The position numbers and the translations under genes are program-made. Shown here piece after piece: positions 35,114 through 43,936 of a DNA stretch of 64,000 nt; position 1 is the stretch's first letter, and the number at the start of each line of letters is the position of its first letter. Source of the stretch: Pseudovibrio ascidiaceicola (lineage in GTDB: Bacteria > Pseudomonadota > Alphaproteobacteria > Rhizobiales > Stappiaceae); assembly GCF_900114245.1 (NCBI RefSeq), contig NZ_FOSK01000002.1, positions 124,001 through 188,000 of the forward strand, given 5' to 3'. The notes below the pieces were generated by a model, which saw nothing but the letters and a program-made list of their open reading frames with translations, did not search any database and was not told the DNA's origin.

Positions 35114-36348
35114 CAGGCTGCTCCTCCACGGCTTGTTTCATCGCCCCGTACAACATGCGGGCTCAGTTCCTGTTCCAGGACTCTGACCGTATCAGCGGGC
35201 AGAACTTCTCCGATTGGCTTTAGCGACCAGTCTGCCAGTGCATGGGACTCTTCGGGATGCATTTCACGGTAGAGATTCCAGAGCTTCTGGTCCCGCTCAA
35301 TGAGACGTGCTTCTGACTGGCCTTTGACCGTTGGCTGACCATCGCCCCCCATGAACCCGCCGCGGCGGAGGATGGAGCGGGTGAGCGGTTCGAGCACTGG
35401 TTCATCGTGTGCGATGGCAAGCAAGCCCTGTCGCAAGTGCACGATGCGCTGAAAACGGTAATGCTTGAGTGCCGCTGCCAGAATGCCTCTGACAGGTGAG
35501 ATCAGCAGGGAAACTACAAAGAAACTGAAGAGCACCAGCACGATTAAACCGCCTGTTGGCATATTGGGTGCGCTGGCTGAGAGAGCAGCTCCGATGTAGC
35601 TTCCCGAGGCGCCAATACCTGCTGCAATGGCAACCAGCACCGGTACGCGGTCTGTCCAGAAACGGGCAGCCACAGGAGGGATGATTGCCAAAGCAATGAT
35701 GAGAACGAGGCCTACTGTCTTAAGGCCAATCACCACAATACCCAGCAAAAGCAGGAGGAGTGTGCGGTCCAGCCAGCGAACGTTGTAGCCACAGGCCGCT
35801 GCAAAGCTTTCGTCGAAGCAAAGCAGTGAGAATTCTTTCATGCGCAGCACGACAGCAAGGCCAACGAGTGCTGCTGCCACTGCAATGGTCAGCGCTTCAG
35901 ACTTGAGCATGCCAGAGGTCGCGCCAAGCAGAAAGCCTTCCAGACCAGCCTGCCCCGCAATGGACATGGACTGGATGATCGTCAGCAGTACCATACCCAC
36001 GGCAAAAAAGGTGGAGAGTACGGTGCCGATGGCGGCATCTTCTGTCAGGCGGGTGTGGGTTTTGATCCAGTCCACAGCAAGAACACCGAGGCCAGCCGAC
36101 AAGGCTGCACCAAACAGGAGCACTGGCAGCGAGCGGCCTGAGTCAAAGTAGACCTGTGCGATGATGAAGGCGAGTGCCACACCGGGAAGTGTTGCGTGGC
36201 TGACTGCATCGGAAATCAGTGTCCGCTTTCTGAGCAAAACAAAGACACCGATGGCACCACTGGCCGCACCCAGAAGGGCTGCGCCAATGCAAACCAGCGC
36301 TGTGTTGTAGCCTGCGGACAGAGTAAGGGCGGCAAAGAACTGTTCCAT
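35113..36348 (-). CDS. Metal ABC permease (TroC-like) with C-terminal cytoplasmic extension
   Basis: A 411-residue ABC-3 family permease. The membrane domain (1-300) carries LRKRTLISDAVSHATLPGVA and TVGLVLIIALAIIPPVAARF. A further 110 residues follow (YRFQRIVHLRQGLLAIAHDE through EVLPADTVRVLEQEL) that are charged and soluble, with a possible winged-helix pattern, resembling the DtxR-like tails fused to some TroC proteins. The extension could sense metal, but this is inference. Confidence 0.87.
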   Translation of the reverse strand: MEQFFAALTLSAGYNTALVCIGAALLGAASGAIGVFVLLRKRTLISDAVSHATLPGVALAFIIAQVYFDSGRSLPVLLFGAALSAGLGVLAVDWIKTHTRLTEDAAIGTVLSTFFAVGMVLLTIIQSMSIAGQAGLEGFLLGATSGMLKSEALTIAVAAALVGLAVVLRMKEFSLLCFDESFAAACGYNVRWLDRTLLLLLLGIVVIGLKTVGLVLIIALAIIPPVAARFWTDRVPVLVAIAAGIGASGSYIGAALSASAPNMPTGGLIVLVLFSFFVVSLLISPVRGILAAALKHYRFQRIVHLRQGLLAIAHDEPVLEPLTRSILRRGGFMGGDGQPTVKGQSEARLIERDQKLWNLYREMHPEESHALADWSLKPIGEVLPADTVRVLEQELSPHVVRGDETSRGGAA

Positions 36349-36357
36349 GACGTCGCC

Positions 36358-37182
36358 TTACGCGCTTGAGGCTTCAGAGAGGCCATCCAGCTGAGTGCTG
36401 GCGAGGCGTCCACCATACGCTTTTTGCAGGTTCTCAGCAGTGAAAGTTGTTTCTACCGGACCGTCTGCCACGTGCTGCCCATTGAGCAGCAGGATGTGGG
36501 AGTAATAATCACGCACGGTTTCAAGGTCGTGATGCACCACAAGAACAGTCTTGCCATCTGCTACCAGTTGGCGGAGCACGGCTACGATTGCTTTTTCTGT
36601 TGCAGCATCCACGCCAGCGAACGGTTCGTCCATGAGATAGACTTCAGAATCCTGCGCCAGGGCTCTTGCAAGGAACACGCGCTGCTGCTGACCACCGGAA
36701 AGCTGACCAATCTGACGGTTTGCAAAGTCCTGCATTCCCACGGATTTCAAACAATCCATCGCCTTCTGGCGGTGTTTACGGGATGGCCAGCGGAACCAGC
36801 CGATTTGGCCGTAAAGGCCCATCAACACAACATCAATGGCCGTTGCCGGAAAGTCCCAATCCACGGCAGAACGCTGCGGAACGTAGGCGATACGCTTCAG
36901 TGACTTTTCGATTGGCGCACCAAACACTTTGGTGTCGCCAGAGAGTTTCGGGATCAGGCCAAGAGCGGCTTTCAGGAATGTCGACTTACCAGCCCCATTC
37001 GGGCCGATGATGGCTGTCAGGCAGCCTTTGGGTGCGGAGTACGACACTCCCCACAGCACAGGTTTGTGGTGGTAAGCGACTGTCATGCCCTGCACGGTGA
37101 ACGGCAGGTCCTGCGGGCTCACAGTTTTTGAGGTGTCAGTGTCGTGCAGCAAGTGCAGACCGGAGGAACTTCTATCATGCAT
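36358..37182 (-). CDS. Metal ABC transporter ATPase (TroB-like)
   Basis: A 274-residue ABC ATPase with Walker A GPNGAGKST (60-68), signature [15 protein letters not shown], Walker B VYLMDEPFAGVD and the switch His in VVHHD. A 25-residue N-terminal extension precedes the core. The ATG at 37182 lies one base after the binding-protein stop; a TTG at 37200 would overlap that gene. Confidence 0.9.
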   Translation of the reverse strand: MHDRSSSGLHLLHDTDTSKTVSPQDLPFTVQGMTVAYHHKPVLWGVSYSAPKGCLTAIIGPNGAGKSTFLKAALGLIPKLSGDTKVFGAPIEKSLKRIAYVPQRSAVDWDFPATAIDVVLMGLYGQIGWFRWPSRKHRQKAMDCLKSVGMQDFANRQIGQLSGGQQQRVFLARALAQDSEVYLMDEPFAGVDAATEKAIVAVLRQLVADGKTVLVVHHDLETVRDYYSHILLLNGQHVADGPVETTFTAENLQKAYGGRLASTQLDGLSEASSA

Positions 37183-37183
37183 C

Positions 37184-38152
37184 TTAGTGACCTGCTCCAA
37201 GTTTACCCTGCATACCCTGAGCCGGTGCTTCGCCGCCCAGAGCGCGTGTAATCGTGGTCATGTTGTGGTCAATCATACCGATATACGTTCCTTCATAGGT
37301 ATTGGACTGGCCCATCGCATCTGAGAACAGCTCACCGCCCACTTCAACTTTGTGGCCTTTGGCAGCTGCACCTTCGACCAGCGCACGCACGTTGCGCTCT
37401 GATACTGACGATTCAACAAACACGGCTGTGACTTTGCGATCCACAAGAAGATCAACCAGTGCCTCGATCCGCTGCAAACCAGCTTCTGAGTTGGTGGAGA
37501 TGCCCTGAATGCCAACCACTTCCAGATTGAAGTCGCGACCAAGATAGGTGAAGGCATCATGTGCGGTTACGAGGACACGGTGCTCCTGCGGTACGGTCTG
37601 GAGGATCTTGTCGCCATATTTTGCAAGCTCCTGCACCTGCGCCAGATAGGCTTTTGCGTTGCTGCGATATTCCTGCTCATTTTCAGGGTCCATCGAGACG
37701 AAGGCCTCAGTCACACCATCGATCGCACCTTGCCACAGGGTCGGGCTCATCCAGACGTGCGGGTCATAGCGACCGGTGTACGCGGTTGACCCTTCAAGTT
37801 TGGCAGGGTCGATAGCTTCACCGATGAAGAAGACGGGCTTGCGTTCTTGCAACTTCAGCAGCAGATCTTCCATCTGCGCTTCCAGAAACAAGCCATTTGC
37901 GAAAATTGCATCTGCGCGGCCCAGCTTCACCACATCGGAGCGGGTCTGACGGTAGGAGTGCGGATCAATGCCCGTTCCCATCAGCGCTTCTACAGTCACA
38001 TTGTCTCCGCCAACGGCGCGCACAGCGTCAGCAACCATGCCAACTGTGGCAACTGCATTGATCGGAGTTTTTGCAAGTGCTGCTGACAGGCTGGAGAAGC
38101 CTGCGAAAACCATCACTGTCACTGCCAACACAGCAGCTTTGAAGTAGCGCAT
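37184..38152 (-). CDS. Periplasmic metal-binding protein (TroA-like)
   Basis: A 322-residue cluster A-I binding protein with an N-terminal signal (AAVLAVTVMVFAG). The metal ligands can be read: His65 (DPHSYR), His132 (DPHVWMSP), His198 (TAHDAF) and Asp278 (LFSDAM). This three-His-plus-Asp set, with nearly the same spacing as TroA (His68, His133, His199, Asp279), fits Mn2+/Zn2+ rather than strict Mn2+ proteins, which have Glu third. It is the first gene of the four-gene operon. Confidence 0.88.
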   Translation of the reverse strand: MRYFKAAVLAVTVMVFAGFSSLSAALAKTPINAVATVGMVADAVRAVGGDNVTVEALMGTGIDPHSYRQTRSDVVKLGRADAIFANGLFLEAQMEDLLLKLQERKPVFFIGEAIDPAKLEGSTAYTGRYDPHVWMSPTLWQGAIDGVTEAFVSMDPENEQEYRSNAKAYLAQVQELAKYGDKILQTVPQEHRVLVTAHDAFTYLGRDFNLEVVGIQGISTNSEAGLQRIEALVDLLVDRKVTAVFVESSVSERNVRALVEGAAAKGHKVEVGGELFSDAMGQSNTYEGTYIGMIDHNMTTITRALGGEAPAQGMQGKLGAGH

Positions 38153-38317
38153 AAAATCCAACTTTCTAAAACGACTTGAGCAAACTTTCCGGCTCTTCAT
38201 CTTTCGCAGTTCTCCGATCTGGCCGCTTTGTCATTGGCCAATATCTTCGTCCTGAGCTCTTTAAATAAAGATACCATCAGAATTTCTGCGGGCATCCTGT
38301 TTCTTCCTGCAGTCTAG

Positions 38318-38340
38318 TTGCAACTCATTCTTAATTGCAA
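38318..38340 (-). promoter_or_regulatory. Candidate Fur/Mur-type operator upstream of the metal operon
   Basis: Two TTGCAA hexamers, each self-palindromic, are separated by 11 bases, about 170 bases before the troA-like start. Alphaproteobacterial Mur sites use TGCAA/TTGCA arms, so metal repression is possible. Confidence 0.4.
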
Positions 38341-38492
38341 TATAAAAATGAAGCTTTCTGAAAATTGGTGTTTTGAGCCCTTTGTCATGATCTTAGGGAC
38401 GTGAGCAGAAAGTCGACCATCAATCAGGCCTAGTTGCCATTGCCTCTTATTTGCCAAAGGCTTATTTATGGAGGTAATGGGAGAGACCTGAC

Positions 38493-39410
38493 ATGAGTAA
38501 GATGGACTTCAATCGCGAATTTGATGCACGACACGGTGAGCTTGTTGCGATCACCGATGAGCTGTCGCGCGTGACCTGCAATAACCCGAGTGCCCTAACG
38601 TTTGCAGGAACTAACACTTTCCTTGTTGGTAAAAACGAGGTTGTTGTCATCGATCCGGGCCCGATGGATCTGGAGCATCTGGACGCGTTGATGAAGGCCA
38701 TTGATGGCCGACCGGTGAAAGCTATTCTAGTCAGCCACACCCATGTGGATCACTCCCCTCTTGCAGGCCCTTTGAAGGAAAAGACAGGCGCTCCCGTGAT
38801 GGGGTGCGGGCCTCACAAACGAGCTGTTTCGTTTGCAGACATGGCGGAGACGCCCATGGATGCGAGCTCTCAAAAGGACTTTGCGCCGGATGAAGAGCTG
38901 GAAGATGGTGCCAAAATCTCTGTTGATGGTGTGACAATTGAAGTGGTTGCCACGCCGGGACACACAGAGAATCACCTGTCTTTCGCCCTTCCTGAGCAAG
39001 GTGTGATGCTGCCGGGTGATCATGTGATGGCCTGGTCCACGACCATTGTGGCGCCTCCAGACGGCTCCATGAACGCCTACATGAAGTCGCTGGACAAGCT
39101 CATAGCGCGCAGTGAAACTCGCTATTTCCCGTCCCATGGCGGCGAAGTGAACAACCCGAAGGTCTTTCTTCCTCAGTTGAAGCAGCACCGCCAGATGCGC
39201 TCCGATGCTATCCTTGAACGTTTGCACGCTGGGGATGATGACGTCATGACCATGGTGAAAGCCATTTACACGGATGTGGGCCCAAAGCTTCATGGCGCAG
39301 CGGCGCTCAATGTTCTTGCACAACTGGATGATCTCATCGCGCAAGGGGTTGTCTTGTGCAATGGTAAGGTTACACTCTCCGCAAAATTCACGTTGCGTGA
39401 GCTGACTTAG
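38493..39410 (+). CDS. MBL-fold metallo-hydrolase
   Basis: A 305-residue metallo-beta-lactamase fold protein of the LACTB2/GloB-like branch. The zinc motif SHTHVDH places His82, His84, Asp86 and His87; TPGHTENHL and LPGDHVM supply further ligands, and FPSHGGEV follows. A C-terminal helical extension (about 225-305) matches LACTB2-type proteins. Substrate unknown; thioester hydrolases or nucleases are found in the family. It is 62 bases before the C-S lyase gene, and possibly in one transcript. Confidence 0.87.
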   Translation: MSKMDFNREFDARHGELVAITDELSRVTCNNPSALTFAGTNTFLVGKNEVVVIDPGPMDLEHLDALMKAIDGRPVKAILVSHTHVDHSPLAGPLKEKTGAPVMGCGPHKRAVSFADMAETPMDASSQKDFAPDEELEDGAKISVDGVTIEVVATPGHTENHLSFALPEQGVMLPGDHVMAWSTTIVAPPDGSMNAYMKSLDKLIARSETRYFPSHGGEVNNPKVFLPQLKQHRQMRSDAILERLHAGDDDVMTMVKAIYTDVGPKLHGAAALNVLAQLDDLIAQGVVLCNGKVTLSAKFTLRELT

Positions 39411-39472
39411 CTCAGCTTACACACTGTCAGGACACCCCAGAGAAACCGATCTCTCCAACATTTAGAGACGTA

Positions 39473-40666
39473 ATGACCAGTATTTTTGACCAGAAGATCG
39501 ATCGCAAAAACACTCATTCCCTGAAATGGGATGAGATGGAAAGTCGCTATGGCATCAGTCCTGATGACGGTTTGCCGATGTGGGTTGCTGATATGGACTT
39601 CCGCCCGCCACAAGCCGTGAATGACATGGTTGCCCGCGCTGCGGAGCACGGGATCAACGGCTACTACGGCAATGATGCGCCTTATAAAGAGGCCGTCATT
39701 TCCTGGATGAAGCGTCGTCACCAGTTCGATGTATCTGCAGACTGGATCACCACAGTACCGGGAGTTGTGGCTGGTTACTCCATGGCTATTCAGGCGTTTT
39801 CTGAGGAAGGCGATGGCGTCCTGGTGTTCTCACCAGTTTACCACGCGTTTGGCCGCGCCGTGCGCGACAACAACCGCCGCCTTGTTGAGAGCCAGCTGAT
39901 TGAGCGTGATGGCGCTTATTACATGGACTTTGACAATCTGGCCAATCAGATTGATGAACGCACCAAGATCCTGCTGCTGTGTAGCCCTCACAACCCGGGT
40001 GGTCGTGTTTGGACTGCAGAGGAGCTGACCCGCATTTGCGAGTTCTGCCTTGAGCACAACATCCTGATCATCTCTGATGAGATCCACCACGACCTTATTC
40101 TGGATGGCTCCAAGCATGTGGTGACCTCGACCTTATCTGAGGCGATTGCAGAGCAGACGATTACATTCACATCTGCTTCCAAGACCTTCAATCTGGCTGG
40201 ATTTGCGACGGCTGCGTGCATCATCAGCAACAAAGAGCTACGTGATAAAATCCGCAAGGTCTTTACAGCTTGCGGAGTTCACGCCACCCCGCTTGGCTCA
40301 CAGGCCACGACTGAGGCTTACAACCATGGCGATGAGTGGCTCTCTGAGGCTTGCGACTACATCGCGGCCAATCAGGAGCTGCTGATTGAAGGGCTGGAAG
40401 CTGCAATCCCCGGCGCAAAGGTGATGCGCATGGCGAGCACTTATTTGCAGTGGGTCGACTTTAAAGAGGTAGACCTGCCGTTTGATGAGATCGTGACGCG
40501 TATCCAGAAGCAGGCCAAGGTCGCCGTTAACATCGGCAGCACATTTGGAAAAGGCGGAGAAACGTTCCTGCGATTCAATCTGGCCTGTCCAAAATCAACT
40601 GTTGAAGAGGCTATCAAACGTTTGGAAGATGTTTTTGCAGATCTTCGCATCCAAGCAAACGCCTGA
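39473..40666 (+). CDS. patB: MalY/PatB family C-S lyase
   Basis: A 397-residue fold-type I PLP enzyme. The PLP lysine is Lys237 in SASKTFNLAG; SPHNPGGRVW and SDEIHHDL are the other cofactor contacts. The family cleaves C-S bonds of cystathionine and related cysteine conjugates, releasing a thiol, ammonia and pyruvate. The characteristic MPMWVADMDF-type N-terminus (here LPMWVADMDF) is present. It is followed by a terminator. Confidence 0.9.
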   Translation: MTSIFDQKIDRKNTHSLKWDEMESRYGISPDDGLPMWVADMDFRPPQAVNDMVARAAEHGINGYYGNDAPYKEAVISWMKRRHQFDVSADWITTVPGVVAGYSMAIQAFSEEGDGVLVFSPVYHAFGRAVRDNNRRLVESQLIERDGAYYMDFDNLANQIDERTKILLLCSPHNPGGRVWTAEELTRICEFCLEHNILIISDEIHHDLILDGSKHVVTSTLSEAIAEQTITFTSASKTFNLAGFATAACIISNKELRDKIRKVFTACGVHATPLGSQATTEAYNHGDEWLSEACDYIAANQELLIEGLEAAIPGAKVMRMASTYLQWVDFKEVDLPFDEIVTRIQKQAKVAVNIGSTFGKGGETFLRFNLACPKSTVEEAIKRLEDVFADLRIQANA

Positions 40667-40695
40667 TTTCAAAGCAATATTTTGAGTTATCAAAG

Positions 40696-40723
40696 ATACG
40701 CCCGTTTCTGGGCGTATTTTTTT
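40696..40723 (+). terminator. Rho-independent terminator of patB
   Basis: ATACGCCC and GGGCGTAT form an 8-bp perfect stem with a 6-base loop and a T7 run. Confidence 0.93.
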
Positions 40724-40865
40724 GTGAGGTCGTGACAATTATCACACACATATGCTATTAAATGAGTCATATTGAATTCATAGAGTTCAACGGCTTCCCC
40801 GGCTTCAGAACTCTCAAGAGTTTCGCGATAGCCTTAAAGCGGTACTCGTTGTTCACGCAAGCTTT

Positions 40866-40896
40866 CATAACCAGTGCTTCCCCGGCGCTGGTTATG
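40866..40896. repeat. 12-bp hairpin with C-rich loop
   Basis: CATAACCAG and CTGGTTATG pair, extended by TGC/GCG, around a TTCCCCG loop. A related GGCTTCCCCGGC lies 80 bases earlier. It falls between patB and the DUF1499 gene. Function unknown. Confidence 0.6.
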
Positions 40897-40972
40897 TCGT
40901 TTCTGGGTCTGCTTTTATCTCAAGACCACACACCCCAAAACAACAGCTGATCTTATGAGAGATACTCGCGAT

Positions 40973-41908
40973 TTATTGCGCAGGCTTTTGTGATGGGATT
41001 GGTGCGGCCCCACGCTCTTTCAACATGGATGCAATTGAAGGTGGTAGCTCTAACGGGGCTTCCAGCAGCGGCACGCTCTCCGAAATTTTTAGCGGAGATG
41101 GCTGCTCGGCCTCATCCTGCAGGACCAGCTCCGGCTCTTCAACCCGTGCTGTGATGCCGTAGTTTTGCAAGAGCACTTTATCTAGGCTTGCGAGAAACCC
41201 TCTGATACGGCGGGCATTGGTGCCAAAATCATGACTGCCGAAGCGGGACGCAGAACGGATGTCCAGAAGTGTGCCTACTCTATCGGGCTGAATGCGAATG
41301 GCGACATCATCCTTCAACGAGAAGTATGGCATGCGTGCTTCCATAAGCAGATAGGTGGGCTCATCCGGGAAACCCGCAGGCAGTTCATAAACCACCTTCC
41401 ACCCCATGCTGGAAGCCACGTTGGAAACCGCATTATGCAGTTCAGGAGGAGGCAGACGGAACCGGCGCGGGACGATGTCAGGATAGCTGGCCTTTTGCAT
41501 GAGCTGCTTGTCCTGCTCAATTTCATCGTCAATGCGATCTCCGGCGATTAGCGCAGGTGGCTCGTCCATATCTGTTGAGACATCGTTGAGCGGCGGGAAC
41601 AGGTAGAGCCCCAGTGTCGCGATGAAAAGCGGGGCGAGGACGATGGCCCCATAGAACGTGCCCAGAAAGCTGTTGCCAAACCCTTTGCCACCATTATTCC
41701 AAAGATCAACCACAGCCATGGCGGCCAGCACAATCGCGGCGGCCCCCATGAAAAAGCCGATCACAAACAGAACGAGCAGCACCTCTGTGTTGAACAACTC
41801 GAAGTAATGGCCTGCAACGGAGAGAATAAGAAACGGAATCGCAATTGCGCCGATACGACGACTGCGCAAGGCAGTGCGGGAATGTCTTAAGGGCAATTGC
41901 AGGGTCAT
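40973..41908 (-). CDS. DUF1499 family membrane protein
   Basis: A 311-residue protein with three TMs in the first 110 residues and a DUF1499 domain after them: SYPDIVPRRF, FSLKDDVAIRI and DIRSASRFGSHDFGTNARRIRGFL, the last being the family's most conserved segment. The C-terminal 60 residues are Pro/Glu-rich and poorly conserved. Family role unknown. It is probably monocistronic. Confidence 0.87.
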   Translation of the reverse strand: MTLQLPLRHSRTALRSRRIGAIAIPFLILSVAGHYFELFNTEVLLVLFVIGFFMGAAAIVLAAMAVVDLWNNGGKGFGNSFLGTFYGAIVLAPLFIATLGLYLFPPLNDVSTDMDEPPALIAGDRIDDEIEQDKQLMQKASYPDIVPRRFRLPPPELHNAVSNVASSMGWKVVYELPAGFPDEPTYLLMEARMPYFSLKDDVAIRIQPDRVGTLLDIRSASRFGSHDFGTNARRIRGFLASLDKVLLQNYGITARVEEPELVLQDEAEQPSPLKISESVPLLEAPLELPPSIASMLKERGAAPIPSQKPAQ

Positions 41909-42101
41909 TCTATCCCACTCTCTTCAATCTGCAGCTCAGAGTTCAACGTAACCATTCGGCATGAAGGTTACAGCTCTTTACGTTACGATACCAGATACTA
42001 GCAGTTCAGAATTACCGAGGGTTGAATACTGCTATTATTTTCGCGCAGATTTTGAGAGAGGGGAATTGCGACAGATGAACCGCCGCATTCGCAGCATTTT
42101 A

Positions 42102-42833
42102 TTAAGCAGCAGCGCCCTCGCCTGTCGCCTTCAGGCCAACCAGGTTCACAAGATCAGTCAGGCTGTCGAGGAGGTGATCACAGTGATCCTTCAGCTCTTC
42201 AGCGGTCAAAGCGCCGGTTGTTACGCCAACGCGCACCATGCCTGCGTTTTGGGCTGCATGCATGTCGTGAAGGCTGTCACCCACCATTGCGATGTGCTGA
42301 GGCTCAATACCTGTGTGTTCTGCAAATCCGAAGAGCTGGCCCGGCTCTGGCTTTTCGCCATGCCCACTGTCGTAGCCCACAACGAATGTGAAGTAGTCGA
42401 GAATACCAAGGCGCTTGAGCTGGGCTATGGCACTTGCTTCTGTACCATTCGTTGCCAGACCTATCGGCAAACCAGCAGCTGCCAGGGCTTTGATAGATGA
42501 TGCTGTGTCATCAAATGCTGCAACGCAATCTGCAGCGTGATCCAGAATAAGGTCTTCGATGCGATCCAGGAACGCGCGATTGAACTCAACACCAAGATGG
42601 TTGGCCCACGGCTCACTATAACCGCTTGGCGGATTGGTCAGAATAGGGCTGCCCGGTTCGCAGGCACAGCTGGCGTAATCAAACTTCACGAGACGACCCA
42701 GTTCAGTAGCCAGCTTTAGATTTCCATCTGCCAAATCCATCAGAACATGTTGGAGCACCGTGCCCCATGTCCTATTGAAATCAATGAGAGTTCCATCGCG
42801 ATCAAACAGTACGGCGCGCACGTTCATTGTCAT
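42102..42833 (-). CDS. HAD-superfamily phosphatase (phosphoglycolate phosphatase-like)
   Basis: A 243-residue HAD subfamily IA hydrolase. Motif I is LFDRDGT (nucleophile Asp11, acid Asp13), motif II is GLATNGT, motif III lies at GEKPEP and motif IV is MVGDSLHDMHAA. It dephosphorylates a small metabolite; phosphoglycolate is one candidate but specificity is not readable. The ATG at 42833 has GAAGGAAA upstream; ATG 42827 is the alternative. Confidence 0.85.
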   Translation of the reverse strand: MTMNVRAVLFDRDGTLIDFNRTWGTVLQHVLMDLADGNLKLATELGRLVKFDYASCACEPGSPILTNPPSGYSEPWANHLGVEFNRAFLDRIEDLILDHAADCVAAFDDTASSIKALAAAGLPIGLATNGTEASAIAQLKRLGILDYFTFVVGYDSGHGEKPEPGQLFGFAEHTGIEPQHIAMVGDSLHDMHAAQNAGMVRVGVTTGALTAEELKDHCDHLLDSLTDLVNLVGLKATGEGAAA

Positions 42834-43275
42834 TTTCCTTCAGCGCATTGGACGGCTTATATGGGAGACCGTCTTCGGGAGATTACCCGAGCAAAATAGT
42901 TCTTATGCAAGCGGCTCAATCTACGCACTTATACAGGGTATTACGAGCACCAATCACTATGAGCGATGCTAATCAATCGGCCACAAGCTTCTTGGCACAC
43001 TAAATACACAGTTTTTTGTCAGTTTCGCAGTCAGGGAAATCGCGGCCAAATGTCACTCAAAATAGCCTGATACATTAATGGTTTAGTCGCGATAATTTTA
43101 ACTAGCTCACAACCTGAGATCCTATCCTTTTGTATAATAATAATAATTTCCGGAAAGCCTGCTGAGCAATTAGTTAACGTCATGTTTCATGCATTCAAAT
43201 TGCTGAGTTTATTGGGAAATTCCCCCCTCGAAATTAGATTGGCTTTTTTAGTTTTTTTGGCGCTAACATATTCAT
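42834..43275. other. Long intergenic stretch
   Basis: About 440 A/T-rich bases between the HAD phosphatase gene and the leader of the small gene. It contains several weak promoters on both strands but no gene or strong hairpin. The 64-codon frame on the minus strand at 43187-43381 is not convincing. Confidence 0.45.
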
Positions 43276-43347
43276 GCCCGATTTGAGTATCACTCCTGCA
43301 TATGAGCTGACGCTTATATCGGGCTATCCGGCTACTCATTCCGGATA
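43276..43347 (+). promoter_or_regulatory. Two-stem structured leader before a small gene
   Basis: GCCCGAT (43276-43282) pairs with ATCGGGC (43318-43324), enclosing a small GAGT/ACTC hairpin; directly after, TATCCGG (43325-43331) pairs with CCGGATA (43341-43347). It ends 48 bases before the ATG at 43396. I match it to no riboswitch I know. Confidence 0.55.
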
Positions 43348-43395
43348 AGCATCGCGATTTCTGCAACACAACTTGTCCCAAGGGGACGGACTAAA

Positions 43396-43566
43396 ATGGC
43401 CTTCGGAACGACTGAGCAACAAAAGAAAAACGCTAAACCTGATCTGGACAAACTTTATCGTCCAGTGGGCATTCAGGCTGTCAATGCTGCAAACTGCTGT
43501 AACGGTAAGCAGAAAGAGGCATATCAGCCTAAGGTTCAGGAAGAATACCCTCTTCCGACTGACTGA
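43396..43566 (+). CDS. Small conserved-looking protein, 56 residues
   Basis: This frame starts at ATG 43396 after AAGGGGACGGACTAAA and ends with TGA at 43564-43566. The product is polar and soluble: it begins MAFGTTEQQKKNAKPDLDKL, has YRPVGIQAVNAANCCNG with a CC pair in the centre and ends EEYPLPTD. The DLDxxYRPVGIxAV motif looks like a conserved segment. It is preceded by a structured leader and followed by a terminator-like hairpin 170 bases on. A longer frame overlapping it (43373-43666) is less convincing. Function unknown. Confidence 0.68.
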   Translation: MAFGTTEQQKKNAKPDLDKLYRPVGIQAVNAANCCNGKQKEAYQPKVQEEYPLPTD

Positions 43567-43738
43567 TGCGTCAGGGGCTACAAATCAAAAATTCCAGCTT
43601 GTTTTTCAAGAACCGAATTGCTTGATTATGTATTCCAATCACATTGATGACTGCTTCAATGCTTAAGCCACATCTTATTTGGACATGGCTTTGCAGAAAC
43701 TTGATGGTCTGAACGGACATCTGGTTATCTGAATAAAG

Positions 43739-43774
43739 AAGGCGACCCGCAGGATTGCGAGCCGCCTTATTTTT
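43739..43774 (+). terminator. Probable bidirectional terminator
   Basis: AAGGCG pairs with CGCCTT and CGCA with TGCG inside it, followed by TTATTTTTAT. It separates the small gene from the convergent pdxH. Confidence 0.65.
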
Positions 43775-43936
43775 ATGCCTGCCCCGTAGAAGCATCAACC
43801 GTTACGTCTTCTGCGTAACGATCCCGCAGCCCTGCCCCATAGCTATATGTGCTTTATATAGCTGCTCATGATCTGGTGCTGATAAATGACGAAGCGCACC
43901 ACGTTTGAGATGCGCTCAGCCTTCATCTGAAATGCA

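Noticed and set aside
40762-40950. 62-codon frame on + after patB
   Set aside because: Weak start context and contains a 12-bp hairpin; kept only as a possible RNA region.
43373-43666. 97-codon frame on + overlapping the 56-residue gene
   Set aside because: The other frame (43396-43566) has the better ribosome-binding site and a protein-like composition.
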